From Amaranthus tricolor (lineage: Eukaryota; Streptophyta; Magnoliopsida; Caryophyllales; Amaranthaceae), in NCBI RefSeq assembly GCF_026212465.1, contig NC_080058.1, positions 5,932,001-5,996,000 of the forward strand: DNA of 64,000 nucleotides. Direction: 5' to 3'. Shown in pieces: positions 1-11,800 of the stretch (the stretch's first letter is position 1; every line of letters starts with the position of its first letter). Under the pieces are notes generated by a model. The model was not told where the DNA came from and did not search any database. It saw only the letters and a program-made list of their open reading frames with translations. The position numbers and the translations under genes are program-made.

Positions 1-1
1 T

Positions 2-3000
2 GCACTGCGCTTTAGAGAAGAAATTTTGGCACTTGGGCATGAAATTGTGAAGAGGTAAATCCATAACTGTATGTAGATGCACTTACCACCTTTCAGCTCC
101 AAATAAGTTTTATAAGAATTGGTACATGTTTCGTGCACTTATTGACTGATAGTTAAGTTATTTTTAGCCTGTTATTTTTTATAGAAAAACTCTCTTAGTA
201 ACAAACTTTAAGAATGCAATTTAATCTTATGTTGTTAATGATGAAAAAGTTGCTTTTTGATGGTCTCGGAGAAGTATCTCTTGTCTTCATTGTAGAGTCT
301 AGGATCATATTTTAAGCAGTGCATGTTCTTACTGCCCTTCATTTTGTCTGTGCTCTCTTTAGGTGCTCTATACTGCAGTTAAAGAATAGATTATAGTTTA
401 TGAATGCAATCTGGGACTTCTAGTTCTGTGTATTACATTGGTGTTGCTCAATATTTTGATTGACCTTTCTCGACATCTTGTTTTGTTTTAGTTTTCATTT
501 CCAATAGTCTAATGGCATATATCTGAAAGGCATTATTTCTAATCAGGTTACGTGCTTCTGGTCAACCATACATTGCTTATAATCCAGGCCTTGTCAGAGA
601 TGCATTAGCATATCATGGTTGTGGAGAGCTTTTTCAGGTTACGTCCCCCTTTCACTCCAAATTTCTGTGTTTAACTATTTAAAGCTGTGATGCAAGGATC
701 TCATACAATGTAGGATTTCTCTCAGACTCTTGAACTTTGGATAGGCCATCACTTTATCTGTTGTTTACAGTGTATCTGTTTAAAGAAAGTGGAAGCAAAG
801 GAAGGGGAGGGAAGAGAAGAGGAGGAAAGGGAGCATTTGATGAGTTTTCCTTCCAAATTTCTCCATTGTTGGTGAGATGTTTCACGCAAGTCACATTTGT
901 TTTTCCAATTCCCTTGTCTTCCAATTTGTGATCCAAATGAAGGAAAATCCTTCTCTCCATTTTCCTTTCCATTCCCTTCCTTTTCCTCCTAGCTGCTAGT
1001 GACGATTGTGATTCATAAACATATATGAATGTATGTCAGTGATTTTTGTTTTTGGGTGTTGATCTATATCTTATGTTTTGGGTTTTGTAAAGAATTTTTC
1101 AATGCTTTTAGTACAGTGGAGGAGCAAGTTATTGCATAGTCTGGATTTACCTTTTCTAGTTGCAAGTAATGGCTTTGCTAGAAGATAGGACAACACAATC
1201 GCTCTAAACAAGTTGACAAGCTAGTCCGCCCAGTTTTTGAAACTTGTCTTTTGATTGAATCGTTGCAAATTTAAAATGTTACAAAATTTATTGTTTTCGC
1301 TTTCTGTAAGTTAATTATCAGGCTGCTAATTCAATTGCCTAACAGTTTTTTATTCCATGAAAAGTTAATCTTGTATTCTTTATTGACGTGTGTTTTGCAC
1401 GTCAGGATGTTCATACTGAACTGATACAGTATCGGAGAGAACAGATGATTAAGCAACGTATAGTCAGAGAAGAGCTAGCTGTTGATTCACATGCTCGGAA
1501 ATTAAATGGTTCTTGCCCCCTTATGCCTGAGGAGGTATTGATCTCTGAATTCATAATCATTATCTTCATTGTTGCTGAGAAAAGATTTTATATCAGCATA
1601 GCTTCTATCACTTATGTCTTTGTTGACAATTAAATCGCGCTAAAAGCCAAATATGATTTTGGTGGTAGGGCGGGAAAGGGGTGATTGATAGGAGAAACAA
1701 CGAGAAAGGAAACCCTGAGTTTGTTTGCTCTTGTTAATATTTAAGAATAGAAAACCTATTGCAGTTTGCTTTGTGTGTAATTGCTAGTTTATGTGAATTC
1801 ATATTGATGTTTTTAGCTTTGTTTATATATTTATATAAAAGGAATTTGTCCTTGTGAAATCTGCGTTCCAAGCGAAATCCAAGAGCTCGTTGTAAGATTA
1901 AGATTAACTACTTTTTGCTGCATTGCCATTTTTACAATTTCTGTTTTCTCGTGAATAGCGTGTTTATACTCTGCGGTGTCTATATTATGGTGCTTTTTAG
2001 GCAAACATTATCGGAATATTAGTGTGCTTCTATTATTGTCAAACAAAGCAAAGGTCTGCTTTAGGTTTTTGTTGTGCCAGAAAGAGAATGAGCTCTATGT
2101 TCCATTGATTGTTCTTTCTTACTAACATGGATTGTTCTCTACTTAGTCTCGTGTAAGCATAAAATTTCAAAGAGGAAAGGATCTTTATTCCTTTTTCTTT
2201 TTCTACTGCATCTTTCCATACGCATCTCATTCCCTCTTAACATGCCTTGCAGGATCAAAATCTTTAATTTACCATCTCCATTTCTGAAACTTTGTGAATC
2301 CACCGTAACTATAGCTACCTTCATACCGCACCATCTTCACAATCTATACCACAATACGATCTATGTAATTTGGTACGTATTATGTAGACATGGGCACATG
2401 AAGATATCTTCAACGTTAAAATTTTCCTAAACTTTCTCTTCCTTCCCTTTTAATTGTATAATTTTTCTCAACAAAGGTTATGGGCATGGTAAGGTTTCCA
2501 TGCCCATTGTGGATGTGTGTGTTGTGTGTGTGGATGGGTTGATGATGGCATGGTTGATTGGTGGTGCGAGGTAAAGAATATAAAGCACATAGATCATTAG
2601 AAGAGGTTGAGAGCTGGATGGAGACTTGGCCGGTGGAAAGGACTAAAGAGAGGACAGGGGACTGAGTGAATAATCATTAGATAATATCACTTTATCTGTC
2701 TTTTCAAGTTCCATAATTTGTGTGGTTATTGTTTGGAAATGTGATTCCTTGGGCTGTTTTTTTTTTAATGCTATGAAGTTCTTTCATTCTACAGGTAGGT
2801 TTGCTGCTTCGAGCCATGGGTTATCCTCCTCTCACAAGAATATATGTGGCAGGTTCAGAGATTTTTGGTGGTCAGAGGGTGCTAATCCCTCTCCGTGCCA
2901 TGTACACCAACTTGGTAGACCGAACTTCGTTGTGCAATAAACAGGAGTTATTGAACTTGTTTGGCCCCGAAAAACCACTTGCAGAGGATTCTGTTGAGCC

Positions 3001-3927
3001 ACTTCCATCTAAAAGCCCAAAGTTGTTCAAGGAAGAATGGGACAAGGCTGGTCCACGGCCTAGGCCCCTCCCCCCTCCACCAGGAAAACCTATTTATCGT
3101 CATGAAAAGAAGGGATGGTATGGCTGGGTTGCTGAAAAAAATGTCGAGCCAGACCCCTCACCGGCAGAGCTGAGAAGTCAGGCACATAGGCTCTTGTGGG
3201 CTGCTCTTGATTATATAGTGTCATGTGAAGCAGATGTATTTTTCCCTGGATTCCATAACGATGGCAGCGGGTCACCGGATTTTTCAAGTTTAGTTTTTGG
3301 ACACCGGCTTTATGAAATGGCGTCATTGAGAACATATAGACCAAATAGGTACTTTCTGCTTGTGTATGCCCTGTTTTTTTCTTGTTCACTTTTTAATTTT
3401 TTGGGTTTTTGGGAAATACAGGGAGAACGATGCAGGGAAAATGAACTGCATATCTGCTGTATACTCAAATCAACATAGTACAATGTTCTAACACGAGCTC
3501 ATAATTCATTTTCACCAGGAAATATCTGGCAGAATTATTCAATAGTAGTAGTGATAATATGTACCATCCCAAACGCAGTTGGATCCTGTCGGTCAGAGAA
3601 CATTTGAACAAGAGTGTCGGCGAGGAAGGCCTTTTAAGGGAGTTTAGACTTTCAAAACCCACTTTTTTTCTTTCTTACCCCATTCCCGAGTGCTCTTGTC
3701 GGACATCGAATACCGATGAGCTTGTAAGTTCAATATATGAAGGTGTCGACGAATGCCCTAAATGGATGGAGAAAGGGCTGAAAATCAGTTCACCCGACTC
3801 AAGTACTGTGAATGAATCACTAGAGGATGATGCCGAATTAGACAAGCAGTTTGAACCCGAGGAAGACAACTCAACACAGACAAGACCGTCAATCGAGCAG
3901 GATGAAGAAATGGATCCTAGCGACTAA
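2..3927 (+). CDS. O-fucosyltransferase family protein (5' truncated by window edge)
   Basis: Five exons can be joined in frame with GT-AG introns: 2-54, 547-637, 1406-1534, 2795-3348 and 3519-3927 (TAA), giving the last 411 residues. Conserved blocks are ASGQPYIAYNPGLVRDALAY, then GSCPLMPEEVGLLLRAMGYP, AGSEIFGGQRVLIPLR, and FVSxE-like FPGFHNDGSGSPDFSSLVFG followed by the GHRLYEMASLRTYRPNRK block. These match the C-terminal half of plant O-fucosyltransferase (GT106/GT65-like) proteins, which are type II Golgi membrane enzymes that transfer sugar from GDP-fucose or related donors. The tail after about 3700 is acidic and low in complexity (EDDAELD, EPEEDN), a common variable end. The N-terminal anchor and the start lie outside the window. 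A poly(A) signal AATAAA at 4408-4413 fits the 3' UTR. It converges with ARF8. The acceptor substrate cannot be told from sequence. Confidence 0.9.
790..1010. repeat. Purine-rich / pyrimidine-rich MITE-like insert in an intron
   Basis: In the second intron of the O-fucosyltransferase gene, a GGAAGG/GAGGAAAGGG-rich stretch (about 790-835) is followed after a short spacer by a complementary TTCCTT/CCATTCCCTTCC-rich stretch (about 945-990). The two halves could pair. A similar purine-then-pyrimidine arrangement occurs at 40.67-40.95 kb, so this is probably a dispersed foldback or MITE family. I did not find clear target duplications. Confidence 0.35.
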
Positions 3928-5838
3928 AAGTTTGGAAATATGATCCCTTCTTTTACGCCATATTCATTCAAGTACTTTGCATTCTGCTTTGAATCTTAAC
4001 TGGCTCGAGCAGTTATAGTTTGGAGAATGCTAATGGACCGAGGGCTTAGGTTCTTTTACAACTGTCTCCCATCATATTGAGGTTTCGTTTCGAGGTGCTA
4101 TGAAGGTCGAGTTATCTTCTGCGAGTATTTGCCTCTCGTCGTTGCAAGCATATGCTAAATGTTCAATGAAAATTCCTCCGGGGAAGCTGTGATTTTCGGA
4201 AGCTGAGATGAAACAAGGTTCATTTTGTTAATTCTTTTAATATACATACAGGCTGCAGGCATTACACACAAAATTACATGTTTTGTTCATTTTTTTCTTC
4301 ATTTTGGCCGAAAATCATTTTATTCACCCATAGAACAAGGTTTTTTTTTTTCCTTTTATATTCACCAATGTATATCAATGTAGTCTGAATTTTTTTTCAC
4401 GGAAATTAATAAAAGTTGTATGCTTTTGTTGAGGTATTTCTCTTTGCTATTGATTTAGAGTATATTTGGATAAAGAAAAACGAGACAAGAGAAGGGAAAG
4501 ACAACAAATAGAATAGTTTACTTTTTAAATCTCTCCATCGGTGAAAAGATTTGTTTCTTATGAGATGATAAACATGTCATCCTTCTAACGTCCTCCCCTC
4601 CATTGTTTCTTATGAGATGATAAACATGTCATCCCTCTAATGTCCTCCCCTCCATTTCCGTTCCGTACTTATGCTATTTCCTCTTTTTTCTTTTTATTTT
4701 CTTTCGATTCAAACAAAGCATTTGAACCATGTTAAAGGTCACGTCTTTCAGCATTGTTGAAAAAAAACAAGTAATTTTGCTTTTGATCACAATCTCATAT
4801 TAGAGCTTATAATGTATCGTTCAAGATATTTAAAGTTCTCATTCAATATTGTCGATTTAATAAATCGTAAAATTAATATGCACTAAATCTACATTAGACT
4901 TATCAGTAGATTCATGAGTGGGTCCCGTCGAGTTCTTTTAATGAAACATTACTTTTTGGGTAAAAGTAATGGGACCACATACATAATTATGAAATGGTGA
5001 ATTATTAAGGAGGGGCCAATGTTTATGAACATAGCACTGCACAAGTCAATGAAAGGATCTTTGGAGATCCACCGACCGCCACTTTAATAGACGAAATCTA
5101 GCTGAAAAGGGATACTCACTTTGAGTGTATTTATTAGTTTAATATCTACCTCATAATATGATGGAAAAAATCTTAGGAAAGATTTTATCTAGACCTTGTT
5201 TTATACTCATTTTCCCGCACTATGAAAATCAAAGCGAAAACTTTTTATATATAATATAGCAAATTCAAAATAACGAAATCAAAGTTGTATACAATGAGAT
5301 GATAATCTAAGATCCGATCACAATTTACAATACAACGATATCAGTTAAACTATTAACCTGTATACGTTCAGTCGACTTAGTGTCGGACTCATACCTTAGT
5401 ATTGATGTGATCACGGTACCAAGATGATTTCGAGGGACGGAAAGACGTTACAAAAGATGAAAACAAGATTGCAATAGTCTTCACAAGTTGTAATATCATA
5501 ACAATTTCTTGAGCAATTGTTGAAAAACTTGAATAAGGAAATCTCACTCACCCAAATGGCTACAAATTATGACAAAAAGCTAAATAAATGTTGCATGAGC
5601 TCAGAATATAAGTCTTAGTTGAGCTACAAAATGTGTATTTGGGCAAAAGTTACTAATCTCATGTTTAGAATTTAAGGCATTAAGCCTACCATAAGCTGAG
5701 TGAGTACTCAAAACATGTTGTATTAAGAAATTTACTAAAACGTTTTATCTTCACTTGCTTGATGATCCGAAGGGGGTAAACGTCGACCGCTCAATGTCTA
5801 TTTTGTAACCTCGATCTGCGACATTCTACCTCCGAGTT
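3928..5838. other. Intergenic space between two convergent genes
   Basis: Holds the 3' UTR of the O-fucosyltransferase gene (poly(A) signal near 4408) and the 3' side of ARF8. I see no other coding potential. The only structure is a 52-base tandem duplication at 4551-4654. The rest is AT-rich without recognisable elements. Confidence 0.6.
4551..4654. repeat. 52-bp tandem duplication
   Basis: Two adjacent copies (4551-4602 and 4603-4654), each starting TTGTTTCTTATGAGATGATA and ending CCTCCCCTCCA, differing at only a few positions. It lies in the 3' flank of the O-fucosyltransferase gene. Confidence 0.85.
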
Positions 5839-8800
5839 CTATGAGTATGTCTCGGTCCTTAGCTTCCCCAACTTCTGGACATCTTCGGGTGAAAGTATTT
5901 TTATATAGGAGACATTGTATACAAATGCCCTGCAAGAGAAAATCATGATAGGTAGCTCGATGAGGCCGCTGGGAGGGGAGAGACAAGCAGAAATGCAGAA
6001 ATAAAACAGAAGAATGGAACAAGTATATAACACTAGTATATAAAATCCTGGGGCCTCAACCATTAGCATAACTTTTGGTTGAGTTGATTCCTTGATATGG
6101 AATCAGAAGCCCGCATGACAAAAGGTCACAAGTTCGAATTTCGGCCACCCCTCATTTAGAAAATTTAGCGCCAGGTGTGAGGAGGGCTTGTGTCGTATCC
6201 ATGCTTCTAGCCCAAATGACTCTCGGGTGAGGGGGCGTGTTAGAGTATAGAACTTATCCTGAGGCCTCAACCATCAGCTTAAGCTTTTGGTTGAGTTGGT
6301 TCCTTGACAGTATATAACACTAATAACTTGTGTTACTATGGGAATGGGTTAGGAGAGGCTAAACTAAAGAGTCTCATTTATGCACCGAAAAACCAAAACA
6401 CTGCAAAACCTAACTAATCCCGTCTCAGTTTAAGAAAGGTTTTCAGATTTAATGCACGAAAACATGTAACAAAGAACAAATTTAGCTATACTTGCACAGA
6501 CTTCTTTATGATCGTTCAAAAAAAAGCGAGTTTTCAATGGTTTACTTACTCCCAAGGGTCGTCTCCAAGGAGAAGTACATCGTTCTCCCTGTCGACAAAC
6601 ACAAGCTGCCAGCCTGATCTCAGAGGGTCATCGAGCTTTCCCTCAATTCCAAACATCTGACCCAGCTCCTCACGCAACTCATGATAGCTGCTGAACCGGG
6701 AGATGTCTAACGAACGCCCAACTGATCCAGATTTATACACCTGAAGCCAGCAAAAGGAAATTTTACTTTAATATCAAGGAAAAAATCCACACAAGAAGTC
6801 TATTCTCCGTTTTAAAAGAGCATGTACCTTAACAAATGTTCTTGTTGGGTTTGGCAGGTCACCCTGCCCTTCACTATGCAACTCCGGAGAGTTGCTATTA
6901 CAACCATACATATTGTGATACCCAGAAGCACCTGACGGTAACGAGCATAGTTCCGTATCGTTTGAAGAAGTACGATAAGTAGTCGGCATTGTCATTGGTA
7001 ATACAAGCCCGGAAGAATCAAGGTTAGCACCAAATACATTGTGATTCTGCACATCTAAGCTACAGTTTCCGGTCTCCAAGGAAGTGTCTTTCCCGGGGTA
7101 TGGAGGTAGAGAGACCGAATTCCCGAAGGCGTTAATGGGTGTAAATGAATTCAATGATACTAAAGGATGTTGGGAACTCTGTTCATTTAACGTCGTCTGA
7201 TTAACATGTGAAATATCAGAAAAATTACTAATTCCTTCGGTACGCGCAGAAGACAGAATGTTCTGTACAGGTGAATGAGTAGAACTGGATATCTCGGCAT
7301 TTCCGGAGCTTGTGTCTGCTTTTCCAAGGGCCGACGACATCGTAAGTTGCTGCCTGCTTTGCATTTCGTTATTCGGAAGTGAAAACGCCTCGGAACCACA
7401 TAATTGTTGGTTAGATAATCCTCCGCTATGCTTGAAATACTCCTGTGGGAGGACACGCTGTGGAAGGGTATCCTTCGAAACCTGAGACTGCCCTTGTAAC
7501 ATTTGTTGGGTCAGCGATGAATGAATCAGTTGCTGTTGTTGCTGCTGCTGCTGCTGCAACATCGGGATTTGGCTGGTCGACTGCTGGAGATATTGAATAG
7601 GTTGTTGAAACTGCATCATCTGGGGATTCAACATATCACCGCCTCTTAAATTTTGAAAAGTGGGGGATAACAATGCTTGATACTGCTGGTTCTGATTTCC
7701 GAGAGGAAGCAAACTATCGACTCTAGACTGCATCCACGGGAACATTCCAAGGGACTGGAAATTCATGGAATTTAGACCTTGTTCTCCGCCTTGTCCCCTC
7801 AACCACATTAAGCTGTTTGCAGTATCATCTATATTATCTGCACGATGAAATAAAAAACACTTAAGAAAGCCGAAAAGAAAATGGACCCAAAAGTTTTTCT
7901 CCTTTCATTACATTCAAATACAAGTCAATAGCCTACAATGATAGTTGGAAATGAGAACTTAGACTAAAACCACATTCTAATGCCGTCGCTTCCACAAAGC
8001 ATACTTAATTATTTGATCCGTCAAAGATTAATTCATAAAAGTCATAAAGCTATTAACTTTCTCGAAAAAGTTGTCTTATCTCGCTTAAAGTTCCCGCATA
8101 GTGTCATCAACATGTTCTAGTCTTGGTGGATGTTGTCCAAAAGAAACATACAATTTTCCACGAATGCTTCCAATTGTTTGCTTCAAATTGGCTTAAGTTT
8201 CTTAAAATTACTAAAAAAAAAAAAAGAAATAAAATACAAAAATTAAAGAGTCAAAAAGGAGTTAACACTACCTGACAGTGACGAAGTGCCAGCATGCCAT
8301 GGTCTTTTGAGCCTGAGGGGAAAGAGAGATGGATACATGGGGAAGGTTGTCAAAGGCTCGATTTCCCATAATGAAACTCGTGGTTGTCTCTCACCAGCAG
8401 TTGATTCATCCCAACCAACCTATAAGCAAAAAACCAATTGAAACATGCGAACAATGTTACCAGAAAGATAATAGGATACAGTACGTGTAATTTTGAAAAC
8501 AAAGGGTTCATACGATGGGATCCTGAATCTGATGTTTGGGGAATAAAGTTTCCGAAACATAACTCTAAAGTTTCGGGGTCAAAGTTTCCGAAACAGGATT
8601 TGGTGAGAAGTTTCCGGTTTCTTGTAACTACGCACAAGAGCATGGAAAACAAAATATCTGTGCAAGGTTTAACCATAGTATCTTGAGCCACTGACTACAA
8701 AGCGTGCGAATGACTAGAAAAGTACACTAGAGGTGGCAGAAGTTATGATAAGATGTGAAACTGTAACAGTACAAGTAACTACATAGTTAAATCAACCAAT

Positions 8801-11800
8801 TAAGTTAAAAGTTGTCCAGAGATAATACCTTCACAGATCTCCAGTGAGAGCTTGGCCAACGAACAGGATCTAGGTCACTGATTCCAGTAATTGTACCCAT
8901 GTATCTGTGCATAGTATAAAACCGTAGAAATTAGATATCTACAGCCATGATTACACGCAGCTTAGCACTGTTGCAAGGATGGGACTGCTGTGAATAGTTC
9001 CTGATTTTCCCAGACCTTAGAAGCAATGCACATAATTCGCTAATCTCCTTACGTATCGTGAATCGAAAAAGCAAATTATGGTTGATTTTGGGTATTCTTG
9101 GGCCAAATTTGAGCGAATCACGAATTTAAAAAGCAAACTAGAAAATAAAGAATTAGAAGTGCAACTTGTATAAATATCCTACCTACGAACACTTGATTCT
9201 TCAGTCTCAAACAACATACGAAATCGCATCCCAACAGAAACACGTGTGTGATACACTGCTTTGACATATTTCGATAAAGGTATGACGAACTCCGATGGGC
9301 TTGCCCTGAACACATTTACAGCTTACAACTACGATGAGAATGAATGGAAAAGAGAAAGCAACCACATAGGGATAAAAGAAATCACAAAATTAAAGAAGAA
9401 AAGCGAAGAGTAAGAAAACAAAAGAAATAACGCTTATGTACCGACCTCGGATTATAGAAAATGGTAAAACAACTATTAGTATTAGCAGCATGAGCAGCAG
9501 CTGCCAGAAGTCCTATATGCATACTGTCACTTGATAAGACAGACGAAGGCATTACAGTTTGAGGTCGAGTGGCCCGGCGAATTCCCAGAAATAGTTGATT
9601 CTTCTCATTCCTAAGTTAAGATGTACAGTCATCAATTATTCATTCTTTTATATAAAACCAAGACATTTGAAAGATCATGCGCCAAGAAAAATAACCAAAT
9701 GAAATACCATATAAACAGAACAGAATCTCCAGCAACAAGTCTTTTAGCACTGACAAAAACGCTCCATCCTGTAGTAAGAAGATGCCTTTTGGGCTGTCCT
9801 GCATAAGAAAAACCTCAAGTTGTTAAACAAAGATGTATTCACATCTCAAAAAAGGTCACACATAGAGGTATTTTCTATATAAAACCACTGGATATAAATT
9901 TACAGTTTATAAATGCCAAGTAAAATCCCACATTAACGCCAAAAAAATAAGTCATAGACACGAGTATACTAAAGCAAGGAAGTACGAGTCAAGAAATCAG
10001 TTCTGATGGTTTTAGATCCAAGCATCAACTAGATATGCTTCTCTAAGGGCATTTTCTTCGCAACTTATCAAAGCTAACATATTTATTAGCCACAACCTGA
10101 TGGGTTTACATTCTTGCGAGCCCTAACATTGGCAAATTAGTGAGATAAAAATCCAATATTAATAATCCCGTTTACATGGTCTCCCATCAATACGTGTTAA
10201 ACTTTACCAGCATTATGCAAAAATTGATTTTGTCTTATCATACAATATGTTCAGATTTTCTCTTTTCCATCAGATCACTAAGTTAGGAATTTATGATATG
10301 ACGCAGTTTCCTACAGCGATTTACAGAAAACCAACCTAAAAAGAGGCACCAAAACTTCCTATGTTATATACAACAGTATTGTGCCTCAGATACTTAAAAA
10401 ATATAGGATTTCATTTATGTCAAACAGAGAAAATACGTAAAACGAGATTATGTTTGTCCACATATTAATATCTTTCAACTACTTCCTCTGATTATACTTG
10501 TAACTAATACTGACATTTTCCCATACAACATGTCACAACCACTTGCAATTATTTCAGAACGCATGTAATTGCAACATATTGTAGGAAAACCTAGAAATTC
10601 CACTTAAATCTAATCTAATATACTGTCTTTGCACATGCCCAAGCGATATTAAATAATCTCTTTCATCTTTCCTCAATATTTGCAACTACTAAATCATTTC
10701 TTATATTTTCATTTCGAATTTATCCCTCAAGGTATATCCACTCATCCATCGAAGCATTCGCATTCCCGCTACTCCTATCTTCCTACAATGATCCTTTCTA
10801 AAAGTCCAACATTCTAATCCATATAATAGCGGTGGTCTAATGGTCGTTTGATAAAACTTATCCTTAATATTTAAGAGTACACCTCAATCACATAATATTT
10901 CAGTAGTTACTCTCTCTTTTTTGCCATCTACACTTAAATCTATGGGTCACATCTTATTGGATCTCCACTACTTTAATATGGATCCAATGTATTTGAAGCA
11001 TCCACTTGTGGCGATTTCCTAGTGCCTCTCATCATCTCGTTTGTGCTAGATTTACATTCCATGCACTCTGTCATACTTTGACTTTAACTTCGACTCTTGC
11101 CTCCATCGTTCTAACTTAGCATTTAGCCCCAACCTGAACTCATCTACCAAAACAATGTCTATGGAAAACAACATACACCAAGACATGTCTTTACTTCTCC
11201 ATACATATCTTGCACTATATTAATGTCTACTTTGTCATTGCCCACCAAATTACTTCTCTAGATATCTTGTCGTATGCTTTTTTTTCAAGTCACAAAAAGC
11301 ATGTGCAAGTCTTTTTTCCAGCCCTATAGTACTTCATCATTTGGAAGTTAGCACCAAGAAACAATATTTGAATGTTTCAGACAACATAACAAATCTGGTT
11401 CAAGTTCTTCAATTTAAAAGTGGTAATTGGTTTTCATCACATCAACGGTGGCGCTAGACATTTCCCTCCATTCTTCTCCTCATTGATCAACATAATATAA
11501 ATATTTACACTTAGTTGATTTTAACCAATGATAAAGACAAATGCAGACGGATACTGTAGCAGCAAAGTGTTTCACTGATTTCGCTTTTTAAGGAAGTCAA
11601 GACCATATAAGAGCTATAGGTTATCTACATCATTATAGAGCTAACCACATAACTTGATAAGCAACAAAATGCTATCAATATCATAGTAACAAGTTAAGGG
11701 TTCTTCAATGTAAGCAGAATAGCATATACCTCGAAATATGTGTCTAAACTTCCACTCAACGTCATGTAGATCTCTAGCAACCAATTCTTGAGCCGGTGGC

